A stretch of 64,000 nucleotides of DNA from Coniferiporia sulphurascens. Its lineage: Eukaryota > Basidiomycota > Agaricomycetes > Hymenochaetales > Hymenochaetaceae. Shown piece after piece: positions 10,916 to 22,469 of this stretch. Under the pieces are notes generated by a model. That model saw nothing but the letters and a program-made list of their open reading frames with translations, was not told the DNA's origin and did no database searches. The stretch is from NCBI GenBank assembly GCA_002794785.1, contig NBBA01000017.1, positions 744,001 to 808,000 on the forward strand, written 5' to 3'. Numbering within the stretch: the first letter of the stretch is position 1; every line of letters begins with the position of its first letter. The translations under genes were made by a program, and so were the position numbers.

Positions 10916-12361
10916 GGCAGCAGTCCACATGCGGAAGAGGTGTAGGGTGGTCAGCGAATCAGACAGAAAGAAGACATCTGATGCGACACACAGTTGTGCC
11001 AGGAGGCGGCACACTACCCAGCCCGGAGCCGTAGCGAGGGAAAACTCCTTGGCATCCATGGCGGTGGCACAGGTGGGGGACTCCAGTCATCGTGACCAGA
11101 GATGGATAGGGCCTCACATTGCACAGATAGCGGAGCCTGACTTGTCGTTGATGCGTGAGCCATCTGTGAATACTTGGATGTGGGGAGTGGAGCCTAGGGC
11201 TTGGGCGGCATGCACGAATTGTTTGCGGGTGTTGGCGCTGACCAGGGTGGCAGGGGTGGTGAAATGGACTCAGCCTTTGGTGAAGGCCAGGGGGTCCATC
11301 CATGGGGGATGCATGTATGCAGGGACTTGTTGAACCCGAGGGGCTCAGACCTGCAGAGAAAGGGAAAAGGGTCTGTTAGCTATGTTTTTAAATAATTTTC
11401 GGCCAATAGAGTGAGGGGTGTGCCAAAGGTGCAGAGAATGGGTAGTCTTTATATATTTGAAATAGAAAGAGAGAGGGGGAACAGAGCAAAGAAAATTAGT
11501 GGAATGGGGGAGGTGCCTTTAAAGACACCCAGGATCCAGTGGCAGGCTGTGTTTTGTACAGCCTGGAGGCAGTTTACCAATGTTTTTTGGCAGTGGCCAT
11601 GGTACCAAACTGGCGCTCCCCAGGCGAGGACAGAGTGGACACAGGAGGTATAGAGGCGGTGTAGGAGGAGGGCCAATATGCCACGCTGGGTATTGCCCAA
11701 GATGCGGAGGGTGGCTAGTGTTGAGAGCCCCTTGGAGTGCATGCGCTCCACATGGGGCTTGAAGGAGAGTCCCAGATCCCACCATATCCCCAACCACCGC
11801 AGTGGGATGGAGGGGTGGATCAGGGTGTTCGGGTTGACCTGTACGCCAGCAGTGTCCCAGCCGTCATAGCCGGTGCATTGCCGTGGTGGGTGGAAATGGA
11901 GACACTCCATCTTGGCAGCCTCAATGTTGAGACCGATGGTGCCGAAGAGGGTGTCGAGTTGTTGGTAGGTGCGGGCAAGGGCATGGCAGTTGGATGCCAC
12001 TGAGGGACCTACACAGATTAGTAAATGGTCGTCCACATATGCCAGGGTGGTGGTGCCGGCTTGGTGAAAGCGCTGGAGTACCACCCCTGCAAATATAGTT
12101 GACAGGATGGGGGAGACTGGCGATCCCTGGGGGGTGCCGAAGTTGGGTTTGGGGGCGGTAGGGAGGGTGGTGCCGTCAAAGGAGACGGTGACCTGCTGGT
12201 CTGTCATGAAGGATAAGCACCAGTTGGCCATGTCGGGGGTGCAACCGAGTTCTAACAATTGTCGGTGGAGGAGTTGGGGGTGCACTGAGTCAAAGAAGCC
12301 CTGAATGTCGACTGCGAGGACCGAACAGACAAGACCCTCCGAGTGGGCGCATTCCGCTATC
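10916..12361 (-). mobile_element. LINE fragment L5 (subfamily A2), both ends interrupted
   Basis: This is a minus-strand piece of ORF2 from the RT segment QIAECAHSEG (right end) to early RNase H (left end). It is cut on the left by the L4 tail and on the right by the L6 tail. RT keeps VDIQGFFDS, GTPQGSPVSP and an intact YVDD. No TSD pairs the right end with the sequence beyond L6: past L6 the DNA is a plus-strand LINE. L5 and L7 could be the two arms of one 5'-inverted insertion (see findings). Confidence 0.88.
10916..12361 (-). pseudogene. L5 ORF2 fragment: RT core to early RNase H
   Basis: About 280 codons are open from 12285 to about 11449: LLHRQLLELGCTPDM, GTPQGSPVSP, YVDDHLLICVG, LNIEAAKMECLHFHPP, WLGIWWDLGLSF and the thumb. 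Then a frame change and stops follow, and the RNase H start lies at 11303-10959. All RT catalytic residues are visible, but there is no EN and no C-terminus. Confidence 0.87.
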
Positions 12362-12688
12362 TTTTTATTTATTTATTATTATTATTATTATTCCTGCAGT
12401 ATTACATAATTACAAGCCACCCCCCCAAAGGGGGGGCCCTAACTACATAACAACAGAGGCGCCCGTCATTGTGCATCGCACAAAACTGGGCAGGGGCTCT
12501 GCTCCCCAGAGGGGCCAAAGTGTGAAGAGCCCCTATTGCATTCAGAAGAAGAGGAGGAGAAGGAGGGATACATATCGCTATGAACTAACCACATGGATAA
12601 AGGCAGGTAAATGTAGGAAGCTTAGAAATGGTAAGGGAGGGTGAGAGCGCCGGCTGAGACATATCCAGAGGAATCCGAAAGGCAGGCA

Positions 12689-15600
12689 TTATTCAAGCGG
12701 AAAAGGAGGGAGCATACCTGATAGCTCCATAAGGGCTTGGTCCGAGTCCCAAGTTCAAGGTCCGAGCATACAATGCATGTAATCCCATAGGAGGTCCAGG
12801 TCCATATCTTCGTCAGTGGGGTGGCCGTCAAGGTCCATTGCAGCAAAAGAGAGCCGGATGGCGCCTGCGGCACGGTCTGAGAGGCGGTTCAGGTGCCCCG
12901 TTAGCCTGAGCCAACAGCGAAGAACCGGGAGGTGGTTTTCATCAGCCCACTCTGAATGGTGGACTGGGAGAGGGTCCTGAGGTGGCCACACGTGTCGTAT
13001 CCACAGGTGGAAGGTGCTACAGCCACCGAGGATGTGGGTGGTTGACTGTGCGGGCCATGGGGGGTGGTTGTGCCACCTGCAGTGCGAAATCAGGCCATGC
13101 CTGCGCCAGTAGGTTGAGTCGAAGCTCAGCCAGTAGCCCCCGTAGGGACCGGCGTGGCAGAGGACTTGTGCGACTGCCGAGAGCTCGCTGCGGGGATGGT
13201 CGACCGAGTGCATGAGTAGCTTTCGGGGTCGGCATGTGGGGAGGCCATGGACTGCGAGATACTTGTCGGCAGTGGAGGCAAGGGGGCGGGCTAGCGAGAG
13301 TGTCCACCACTCCATGAGGGTGCAGATGGCTACTTCTTTTAGTGCGGAGGTGGAAGGTTTGAGGTTGGATGGGGGAAGCTCTGTCACTAACTTCGCTTCC
13401 GTGTCAGCCCATTCATTGCCAGGGATGTCCAAGTGGCCGGGGCACCATACAAAATGAACAGTGAGCTGGGGGTACGAGTCCAGCAAGGTTTCCACACCCG
13501 CTTTCCAGATGTGGAGGAGGTGGGCGCCTGGGGTGGCGGCCCATGTGCGGAAAAGGTTGAGGGCAGTCAGCAAATCGGACAGGAAGAAGATGTCCGATGC
13601 GACACACAGTTGCACCGGGAGACGGCATGCTACCCAGCCTGGGGCCATGGCAAGGGAGAATTCCTCAGCATCCGTGGCTGTGGCGCAGGTGGGGGATTCC
13701 AGTTGGCAGGACCGGAGTCGGATATGGCCAAGCATGGCACAAATGGCTGAGCCCGACTTATTGTCAATGTGGGAGCCGTCCATAAAGACCTGGACATGGG
13801 GGTGGTGCCGAGTAGGTGTGCAGCCGCTACGAAAGACTTTTGCATGTCTGCGCTTACCGGGGTGATGGGGGTGGTGAAATGGACCCGACCTTTAGTGAAG
13901 GCTAGGGGATCTGTCCATGGGGGGTGTGTGTATGCAGGGACTTGTTGAACCCAGGGGGCTCGGACCTGCAGAGAAAGGGAGAAAGGTCTGTTAGCTACGT
14001 TTTTAAATAATTTTCGGCCAATAGAGTGAGGGGTATGCCAGAGGCGCAGGGAATGGGTCGTTTTAATATATTTGAAGTAAAAAGAGAGAGGGGGAACAGA
14101 GCAAAGAAAATTTGTAGAGTGGGGGGAGGCGCCCTTAAAGACACCCAATATCCAGTGGCAGGCCATGTTTTGTACGGTCTGGAGGCGGTTTACCAGGGTT
14201 TTTTGGCAGCGGCCATGGTACCACACTGGTGCCCCCCATGCGAGGACAGAGCGGATGCAGGATGTGTAAAGGTGGCAGAGGAGGAGGGCTGAGATTCCGT
14301 GTTGGGTGTTACCCAGTATGCGGAGGGCAGCGAGTGTGGACAGCCCCTTGGAGCGCATGTGCTCCACGTGGGGCTTGAAGGAGAGGCCCAGGTCCCACCA
14401 TATCCCCAGCCACCGAAGTGGGATTGAGGGGCGGATCAGGGTGTTGGGGTCGACCTGTACCCTGGCCGTGTCCCAGCCTTCATAGCCGGTGCGTCGCTGA
14501 GGAGGGTGGAAGTGGAGGCACTCTGTCTTGGCAGCTTTGATGTTGAGACCAATGGTGCCGAAGAGGGTGTCGAGTTGTTGGTATGCATGGGCTAAGGTGC
14601 AGCAGTTGGATGCCACTGAGGGACCTATACAAATAAGTAAGTGGTTGTCAACATATGCCAGGGTGGTGGTGCCGGCTTGGTGAAAGCACCGGAGTACCAC
14701 CCCTGCAAATATAGTTGACAGGATGGGGGAGACTGGCGATCCCTGGGGGGTGCTGAAGTTGGGTTTGGGGGCAGTAGGGAGGGTGGTGCCATCAAAGGAG
14801 ACGACAACCTGCTGGTCCATCATGAAGGATAAGCACCAGTTGGCCATTTCTGGCATGCAACCAAGGTCCAACAGCTGTTGGTGGAGGAGCTGGGGGTGCA
14901 CCAAGTCGAAGAAACCCTGAATGTCAACCGTGAGGACTGAACAGACATGGCCTTCGGAGTGGGCATGTTCCGCAATCTGTAGGAGGTGTTGGGCGGCATC
15001 ATAGACCAAATGGCCTTGACGCCCCCCATACTGGTTAGGTGGCAGCCAGTCCCTTGTGTTTGCGAGGTACTGGAGCCAGTTAGCGATTATCTTTTCGAGG
15101 AGTTTCCCAAGGGTCTCCTCGAGGGTGATGGGCCAGTATGAATGCAGTGAGAATGGGTCCTTCTTGTTGGGCTTCCTGAGCATTACTACTTTTGCCGCCC
15201 GCCAGCATTCGGGGTGGTGCCCCAAACACAGGCAGTCGTTGAAAAGCATGAGGATCTCCTCGGGGTAGGCATCCACCACCCATTTCAGGGGGCGATATCC
15301 GATTCCCGAGAGGCCTGGTGCCGACAAGTTGGATGTGTCGGCCAGTGCCCCCATAAGCTCCACAAGGAGAATGGGTGGGGCAGCTGGTTGGTGTGGTGGC
15401 ACCGGGTTGTTGGCCATTGCCTGGGGTGGGGGGGCCATGAAGAAAGTTTCATGAAAGAGCTCACCTTTCTCGTCATCTGATTGGGTGAAGGTGCCGTCTC
15501 GCTTTTTCAGCGAGGGGATGGGGGTGGGGTGGTTGCTGAGGCCATGCTTGGCCCAGTTCCAGATATTGGAGGTGTCCGCTTCCGATGCTTGGTTGGTGTA

Positions 15601-16686
15601 GAACTGCTGTTTGGCCGTCCTGACGCCCCACTTGAAGGCACGTCAGGCTGCTGATCGCTGGAGGGGGGTGGTGGCCGTCTGGATGGCAGAAAGTAGGGTC
15701 TTGCAGTGGGGTGACCACCATGGGACTTCTGCTTTCGATGGCTTGGTGAGACGGGTGAACAGCTGGAGGGCGGTGACCATAGAGTCGATGACCACCTTGG
15801 CTTTGATGTCCAGGGTGTGGGTGTCGAGCCCTGGGAGTCAGAAGGCTGCTTTGAGGAGAGGGAAGGCGATGTCGGTCCATTCCTCCTTGTCAGCTGGTGT
15901 CAGCCGACGGGTCTTTAGGACAGGAGGGGGGGGCCGAAAGGGCAGTGACCAATGCAGGATGGTGTGGTCGGACAGGGGTGAGGGGTCGGAGGTGGCCAAA
16001 TCTAAAATAGAGTTGGGGTTGACCGTGGGTGGGGCCCAAATCATGTCAATGGGGCACCGGTGCTGTTTGCCATCAGGCCGCAAGTCAGAGTCAGGTAGGC
16101 GGGCAGGTGCCAGGCCATGCCCACGAAAAAAGTCATCTAGGGGTTGAGCCCCCAGGTCATCTCATCGTGGGACAGAGAATTCGGACCACGTGTGGTGGCG
16201 ACGGTTGAAGTCGCCTGCCACAAGTAGAGTGGTGGCTAGCACCAAGGGGAGTGAGAAAAGGAAAGACTCACCTGGGTACTGGGGGGCAGCATTTTCTCGG
16301 TCCAGGGGGTGCATGCCATAGTAGTTGCACACCCGGAGGGTGATTTGGGATCGGATCTCCACCGTCAGTACATCAGTGCCGTGTGAGGCGGCTCCAAGGA
16401 TCGACCATGAAGTTGGGGGGAGGGCTCTGGACACATATGTGACTACCTGAGGGCGAACCTCTGGTGGTAGTACTGGTATGTAGCCCGGGATGGTTGGGAC
16501 GTTGAGGACCGGGGTGCCAGTCGGGTTGGTGAGTGAGGGTTGCAGTCCTATTTGATACCAGGGGGGTTCCTGGATAAGAATTAGGTGTGGGGGGGATGGG
16601 TCAGTTGTAAGGACAGGGATTAGGGAATGTATCGCTGCTAGTGAGCGGGCGGCATTCCACTGCAGGATAGGGAGTGTCTCTATCAT
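12689..16686 (-). pseudogene. L6 ORF2 EN-RT-RNase H polyprotein
   Basis: It starts MIETLPILQWNAARS at 16686. EN (QEPPWYQIG, GDFNRRHH, SDHTILHW) is broken by stops near 16160 and 15840. RT and most of the rest are open from 15438 to 13630 (602 codons), with VDIQGFFDL, GTPQGSPVSP and YVDN instead of YVDD. A frameshift near 13800 at the RNase H start moves to a frame open from 13783 to a TGA at 12755 (Arg to stop). The homologous end lies at 12689. RNase H keeps MDGS, DAEEFSL, FFLSDLLTAL and GNEWAD. Confidence 0.92.
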
Positions 16687-18733
16687 ATTTCCTCCATCTG
16701 ATCATCGGCAGGGTCGGTGGTGAGGGCCTCTTCGATTTGGCGGTATCGCCTCTTCTTGGGGCAAGCCGGCTGGGTGGCTGGGTGGTCGCCTTTGCAGTTG
16801 TTGCAGAGGCGGGGGTGGGGGCATGTGTTGCCTTCGGGCACTGCATCAGTTGCGCAGTGGGCGCACAATTTGCGGTGATTGTGGGTCAGGTGGGTACCCA
16901 CGCAGTCAGCGCAGCAAGGTTGGGCTCGGCAGCCCTTGGTTCCGTGACCGAGGCCCTGGCACCGCTCACATTGGGTGAGGGTGGGGTGGACGGGTGGGAC
17001 TGAGAGACAGAGGGTGGATCCGAACATCCAGATGCGTGGCCTCTTGAGGAGGCATTCGCAGATGGACCCGTCGGGGTCGACGAAGGAGAAGACCACTGGG
17101 CACCTGTCGAGTGTTGGCAGGTGATCCTCAATGGCAGCGAAGTGGGGGGTGACTACAAAGTCAAGGTTGTGGAGTGCCGGGTTGTGCCGGATTTCGGCCA
17201 TGAGGGCCTTCTCGTTGATGGTGTGTCCATTCTGGCCGAACAAGAAGTCTTTGCATGGCACCATGGAGATGTGCAGTGCGGACCGGGGGCAGACTCTGGA
17301 GGGGGTTAGTGCAAACGCAGTTGGGACATTAATCCCTGTTGCGATGCACTCAGTACGCATATGGGATGCGTAGGCTGCGGAGTGACGATCAATGATTGTC
17401 TCCATGGTCGGGTTAGCGGAGGATGGGCGTGCCGTGAACATGGTCACAATGTTCCCCTTTACGTTGTAGGAAGAGGACAAGACCGGGACCTGGTCTGCAG
17501 TAGGGAGGGAGGCGAAGAACTCATGGGACGTTTTGGTCAGGGCCATTGTTGACTTCTGGTTTTCAGCCCATATGCCAACTGTGGGGGTGAGGACCAAGGT
17601 GGGGTCCTTGGCGTACATTGTGGGTGGTGGGGGCACCTTCCTCTGGCGTTTCTTCTTCTTCTGTGCCGGGTTGATGACTGCTCCAGTGACTGGGGCCACT
17701 GGAGATGGGTTGGTGGCTGTTGGGGGGGCCACTGCTGTGGCAACCTGCACATAGGAGGTGGGGGTGGCCTGAATGGTGGCCTGGGTGGCGGGTTGCTGTT
17801 GTTGTTGTTGTTGCTGTGGTCGGGGGGCAGGCCTAGAGCTGATGGAAGACATCTGACATGAAATAGAAGCTACGTCAGTTGTCAGGCGCTTGACTGCATC
17901 TGTCAGCGCCCTCATTTCTGGGGTCATGGGGGCGGTGCCGGGGGTCCTGGCGGTGGCCGGGGCCCTTTGGGGGGGGCGAGCTGGGGCGAAGGGTTCCGGG
18001 AGGGTGAGAACTGCCCCCTCCCTTGCGAAGTTGTAGGCCATCACCGCATTGTGGTAGATGATGTTCTGGGGGTATGTCCTGTCTTGCTCAATGTTGACCA
18101 GCATCTGTTGGATGTTCCAGAAGAGGTTGCCCACAAACTGCGTGGCCTTGATGTCGATCGTCTCGGTGGTGGTGTCCCTGGTTTGCTGGTCAAAGTCGTC
18201 CAGGGCATGGGTAAGGGAGTACATGAACCCTGCGGTGTGCTGTTCATGTTGATGGGTGGGGGGTCCTCTTGGGGTGAGAGGTGACATGGCAGCTGAGGAG
18301 CATTTCTGCCTGAGGCTTGCGCCTCCCACCTGTTGTGGGGGGGTATGGGGGTCAACCACCATCTCTGGGGCTGTCTCACCGGGTTCGTTGGAGCCGTGTA
18401 TTGACCCTACCGAGGCAGCTGGGGAGCCGGCTCAGGATGCCTGCCTTGATTCCGCATGCGCTTGGGCAGTGAAGTCATAAGCCGACACCAGTTGGGAGTC
18501 ACCTATGGTGGGGGAGGGTGCGAGGACATCCGGCGAGGATGATGGGGCCTGGGGGGGTTGGTGGTGGGGGTGGTGGGGGCCGTTCCGAAGCGGGTGGCGG
18601 CAGAGGCGCCAGCAGCAGCCCAGTTGGCGGCGGCTCTGGCAGCCCGATCGGCAGCGTCACTGGCCGAAGAGGGAGGTGGGAGGGGTTGTTGAGTATGATG
18701 AAGAGCATTCTGGTAGTCACTATGGTTCGACAT
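16683..18733 (-). pseudogene. L6 ORF1 gag-like protein (frameshifted)
   Basis: It starts at ATG 18733 (MSNHSDYQNALHH). A frame change between about 18360 and 18500 is needed before a long open stretch to the stop at 16685-16683. Order of parts: Ala/Pro-rich N-terminus; ALDDFDQQT helical block; Pro-rich linker with a run of eight Gln encoded by CAA/CAG near 17795-17820; basic KKKKRQRK; a conserved central region (MVPCKDFLFGQNGHTINEKALMAEIRHNP-type); then the knuckles CERCQGLGHGTKGC, CCADC-x3-H-x4-H and CNNCKGDH-x6-C. The poly-Gln tract is absent from the A1 copies. The stop overlaps ORF2 ATG 16686 as ATGA. Confidence 0.9.
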
Positions 18734-18791
18734 GGGGGAGTTTTAGCTGCCCGCACTAGTCGATGATAGTGGTTACTGGTCAAGAAGGATG
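18734..18791 (-). promoter_or_regulatory. LINE 58-nt 5' leader, candidate internal promoter/initiator
   Basis: The same 58-nt sequence precedes the ORF1 ATG in L6, L11 (33831-33888) and L17 (62236-62293), starting CATCCTTCTTGACC and ending AAACTCCCCC before ATG. The sharp, identical 5' end in three separate copies implies a fixed transcription start. The first 29 nt resemble the start of the non-coding body of the chimeric elements (25 of 29 identical, ungapped). A promoter role is inferred. Confidence 0.6.
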
Positions 18792-19441
18792 TCACAATCC
18801 TGACTGCTTTCTCCCTAACCCCCTCCAGAGTCTGCCCTAGGTCTGCGCTTCGCATCTCCATGGTGCCATGCAAGGACTTCCTGTTCAGCCAGAATGGACA
18901 CACCATCTCCGAGAAGGCCCTCTTGGCCGAAGTCCGACACAACCCAGCACTCCTCAACCTCGACTTCATAGTCGCCCCCCACTTCACAGCCACTGAAGAC
19001 CACCTGCCATCCTTGGACAGGTGCCCAGTGGCTTTCTCCTTTGTTGACCCCGATGGCTCCATCCATGAGCGCCTCCTCAAGAGGCCACATGTATGGATGT
19101 TCAGCTCCGCCCTCCAGCTCTCGGTCCCACCCATCCGCCCCACACTCACCCAATGTGAGCGCTGCCAGGGCCTCAGACATGGAACCAAGGGCTGCTGCGC
19201 CCAACCTTGCTGCGCTGATTGCACAGGCACCCATCTGACCTGCAATCATCGCAAATCATGCACCCACTGTGCCACCAATGCAGTGCCTGAAGGCGACACA
19301 TGCCCCCACCCCCGCCAATGCATCAACTGCAAAGGCGACCACCCAGCCACCTTGCCGACGTGCCCAAAGAAAAGGCGCTACCGCCAAATCATTGAGGCCC
19401 TCAACGCTGACCTCACCAACGAACAGATGGAGGAAATATGA
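18792..19441 (+). pseudogene. L7 ORF1 C-terminal half
   Basis: An open frame of about 216 codons with no N-terminus. It has the conserved MVPCKDFLFSQNGHTISEK block, the central acidic/aromatic region, the knuckles CERCQGLRHGTKGC and CADC-x3-H-x4-H, CINCKGDH-x6-C, and the terminal KKRRYRQI. It ends TGA 19439-19441, overlapping the ORF2 ATG at 19438. Confidence 0.88.
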
Positions 19442-19940
19442 TAGAGACACTCTCTATCCTACAGTGGAATGCCACCTGCTCACTAGTGGTGATTCATTCC
19501 CTAATTCTGGTCCTCACCACTGATCCCTCCCCCCCACACCTAATTCTTATACAGGAACCACCCTGGTATCAAATAGGGCTGCAACCCTCACTCACTGACC
19601 CGGCTGGCTCCCCGGTCTTTAATGTCCCCACCATCCCTGGGTACACACCGGTACTACCACCTGAGGTGCGCCCCAGGGTAGTTACATATGTCTCCTGAGC
19701 CCTCCCCCTCACCTCATGGTCAATTCTCAGCCCCACATCCCATGGCACTGATGTATTGATGGTCAAGGTCCGATCCCAACTCACCCTCCGGGTGTGCAAC
19801 TACTACAGCATGCACCCCCTGACCGAGAGAATACCTCCCCCCAGTACCCAGGTGAGTCCTTTATATTCTCACTTCCCTCGGAACTGGCCGCTACTCTACT
19901 CATGGTGGGCAACTTCAACCATCGCCACCACTTGTGGTCC
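19438..19940 (+). pseudogene. L7 ORF2 start, endonuclease N-terminal half
   Basis: MIETLSILQWNATCS begins at 19438 and continues through QEPPWYQIG and CNYYSMHP to GNFNHRHH (usual GDFN; the catalytic-loop Asp is Asn here). There is an internal TGA after YVS near 19698 and a frame change near 19795-19835. The frame then runs by chance into L8. Confidence 0.85.
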
Positions 19941-21548
19941 ACCCTTCTCCTACATCGCCTATATATCGCCTGTGTCCACTCGGTCCTCACATGGGGCACG
20001 CCGGTTTGGTACCATGGCCGGTGCCAAAGAACTTTCGTAAGCCGCCTGCAGGCTGTGCAAAACACGGCACGCAGATGGATTCTCGGCGTCTACAAAGGCG
20101 CTTCCCCATTTTCTACAAATTTCCTGTGTTCCCTTCCCCCCCTTTCTTATTATTTTGAATATGCTAAGACTCTCCATTCTCTGCGCCTATGGCACACCCT
20201 GCACTCCATTGGTAGAAAACATTTTTATAAAACAGTAACTAACCACCCCTTTTCCACTTCTCTGCAGGTCTGGGTCCCTCGGGTTCAACCGGTCCCTGCA
20301 TACACTCATCCCCCATGGACAGATCCTCTGGCATTCACGAATGGTCGAGTTTTGTTTGCCTCTCCTATCACTCCAGTCAGCAAAGACACCCACGAGGAAT
20401 TCATGGAAGCTGCACGCTCCCTAAGCACGCTCCCCCACCTCCAGGTCTTCACTGATGGCTCGCACATGGGCATGAAGTCTGGATCAGCGGTCTGCACCAT
20501 GCAGGGCATCACCCACCTCAAATCGTGCCGACTAGCCTCCCCCACTTGTGCCACTGCCACGGACATGGAGATTTTCTCCCTCACCTCCGCTCCGATGTGG
20601 GCCGCACACCACCTCCAGGAGCTACTGCCTGTCGCATCAGACATCTTCTTTCTGTCTGATTCACTGATGTCCCTCCACCTTATCTGTACATGGGTGCTGG
20701 TCCCAGGCGCCCATCTCCTTCATCAATGGAAGGCTGGGGTCCAGACCCTCTTGGACTCATATCTGGATCTCTCCGTTCACTTTGTCTGGTGCCCGGGCCA
20801 CTCGGACATCCCCAGGAATGAATGGGCCGACAGCAAGGCCAAGTTTGCCACAAACCTACCCCCATCCTCCCTCACACCCTCCACCTCTGCACTGAAGGAG
20901 GCTGCCATCAACACTCTGATGGAATGATGGTCACTCTCACTTGCCTGCCCTCTCGCCTCGACTGCCGACAAGTATCTTGCTGTCAATGGGGCCCCCTCCC
21001 ACTGACCCCATAAGCTGCTAACACACTTGGTCAACCACCCACAAAAAGAGCTCTCGGCGGTTGCCCAGATCCTCTGCTGCGCCAGTCCCTATGGGGGCTA
21101 CTGGCTGAGCTTTGACTCAGTCTACCAATGCAGACATGGTCTGATCTCACACTGCTGATGGCACAACCACCCCCCCTGGCCTGCTCAAGCCACCGCCCAT
21201 GTCCTGGGCAGCTGCTGTACTTTCCGGCCATGGATCCGTAAGGTTTGGCCACCACATGACCCTCTCCCGACCCACCATACTGAGTGGGCCAACGAAAACC
21301 GCCTCCAGGCTCTGTGTCGCTGGCTAAAGCTGACAGGACACATGACCTGCCTCTCTGACTGCACCTCCGCCACCATCCGCTTGGCTTTTGCTGCGATGGA
21401 GCTGGAGGGACACCTGACCGACGAAGATATGGACTTGGACCTCCTCCGGGATTACATGAGTCGTATGCTTGGACCCTGTCCCCAGGACCCGTACCCGGCT
21501 CTCTTGGAGCTTTCAGGTGCGCTTCCTCCCCTTCCCTCTACTCTGTGA
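19941..21548 (+). pseudogene. L8 ORF2 fragment: RT thumb, RNase H, C-terminus
   Basis: Frame 3 is open from the thumb through RNase H (FTDGSHMGMKSGSAV, DMEIFSL, FFLSDSL, GHSDIPRNEWAD) to TGA near 20927 (ERW to E-stop). It continues with a stop at 21003 and a TGA in place of Arg inside the HCRWHNH motif near 21159. The end is TGA 21546-21548. Confidence 0.88.
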
Positions 21549-21868
21549 CCACCTTTCAGACTCTCCCACATATGTCCCAGCCAGTGCTCTTGCCCTCCCT
21601 TTCCAATTCTAAGTTACCCCCATTACCTGCCCTCATCTGCTTGGTTTTATGTAGTGATAAGTATTCCTCTCTCCTTCTCCTCCTCTCCTCCTAAATAGGG
21701 GCCCTTCCCACCTTGGCACCCTTCGGGGAGCAGGGCCCCTGCCCAGTTTCATGCGTTGTGTGATGACAGGCGCCTCCATTGTTATGTAGTTAGGGCCCCC
21801 CCTTCAGGGGAGCAGCTTGTAATTATGTAATACTGCAGGAATAATAATAAAAAATAAATAAATAAAAA
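19941..21868 (+). mobile_element. LINE fragment L8 (subfamily A1) inserted in L7
   Basis: 5'-truncated at the RT thumb (LLLHRLYIACVHSVLTWG). It continues through RNase H, the C-terminus and a type-A 3' UTR to a tail of AAT then AAAT repeats at 21839-21868. The left flank CCACTTGTGGTCC is matched not after this tail but, inverted, beside the tail of L10. From about 20900 on, L8 and the inverted L10 are nearly identical, including tail structure; most differences are transitions. Confidence 0.9.
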
Positions 21869-22469
21869 TGAGCTCTGACAGGAGTATGGGCAGGGCAGCT
21901 GGGTGGGGTGGTGGCAGCGGTGTGTTGGCTGCTGCCAGGGGTGGGGGGGGCATAAAGAAAGTTTTGTGGAAGAGCTCACCTTTCTCAGCATCCGTCTGGG
22001 TGAAGGAGCCATCTCGCTTTTTTAATGAGGGGATGGGAGTTGGTCGGTTGCCCAGGCCGTGTTTGGCCCAGTTCCATATGTTGGAGGTGTCCGCTTCTGA
22101 TGCCTGGTTGGCATAGAACTGTCTTTTGGCTGTCCTGACGCCTCTTTTGAAGGCACGTCAAGCTGCTGCACACTGGAGGGGGGTGGTAGCCGTCTTAATG
22201 GCGGATAGAAGGTTCTTGCAGTGGGGCGACCACCACGGAACTTCCGCTTTCGATGGTTTTGAGAGGCGGGTGAATGGCTGAAGGGCAGCGACCATAGCAT
22301 CACTGACCACCTTAGCTTGAATGTCCAGGGCATGGGTGTCACGCCCCAGTAAGCGGAATGCTGCTTCGAGGAGAGGGAAGGTGATGTCGGTCCATTCCCC
22401 CTTGTCGGCTGGGAGGAGCCAGCGGGTTTTTAGAACAGGAGGGGAGGGCTGAAAGGGCAAGGACCACCT
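21869..22469 (-). pseudogene. Inverted L7 continuation: EN-RT linker and RT N-terminus
   Basis: Minus-strand ORF2 from LPFQPSPPVLKTRW (right) to PAALPILLSEL (left), ending at the L8 tail. Its order continues the EN piece at 24606-24864 across the L9 insertion. In the rearranged locus it is in opposite orientation to L7 18792-19940. It has stops and a frame change. Confidence 0.82.
22452..22469. repeat. TSD of L9 (left copy)
   Basis: AAAGGGCAAGGACCACCT, repeated at 24606-24623; the first As may be shared with the tail. Confidence 0.92.

Larger units (their letters stand above)
12362..18791 (-). mobile_element. Full-length LINE L6 (subfamily A2)
   Basis: One of the complete-length copies (about 6.43 kb). 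The 5' end at 18791 reads CATCCTTCTTGACC, followed by a 58-nt leader, ORF1, ORF2, a type-A 3' UTR and an (AAT)n/(AAAT)n tail at 12362-12395. The flanks do not form a TSD: the left flank is minus-strand RT (L5), the right flank is plus-strand ORF1 (L7). A later rearrangement at one boundary, or insertion at a pre-existing junction, is needed. RT has YVDN in place of YVDD, so the copy is inactive. Confidence 0.93.
18792..19940 (+). mobile_element. LINE L7 left part (subfamily A2): ORF1 C-terminus and EN
   Basis: A plus-strand LINE starting in mid-ORF1 directly at the L6 5' end and running through EN to GNFNHRHHLWS, where L8 is inserted. The 13-bp sequence CCACTTGTGGTCC ends this part at 19928-19940. 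Its reverse complement lies at 24852-24864, beside the remaining EN sequence, which is on the minus strand. The continuation of L7 is therefore present but inverted (21869-22469 and 24606-24864). Confidence 0.85.

Noticed and set aside
17790..17825. CAG/CAA microsatellite as a mobile-element boundary
   Set aside because: It is in frame as poly-Gln inside A2 ORF1, so it is a coding repeat and not a boundary.
19794..20927. 377-aa ORF joining EN to RT thumb and RNase H (apparent RT-less ORF2)
   Set aside because: It spans the L7/L8 insertion boundary at 19940. The frame match is chance; L8 is a separate A1 copy in an A2 host.
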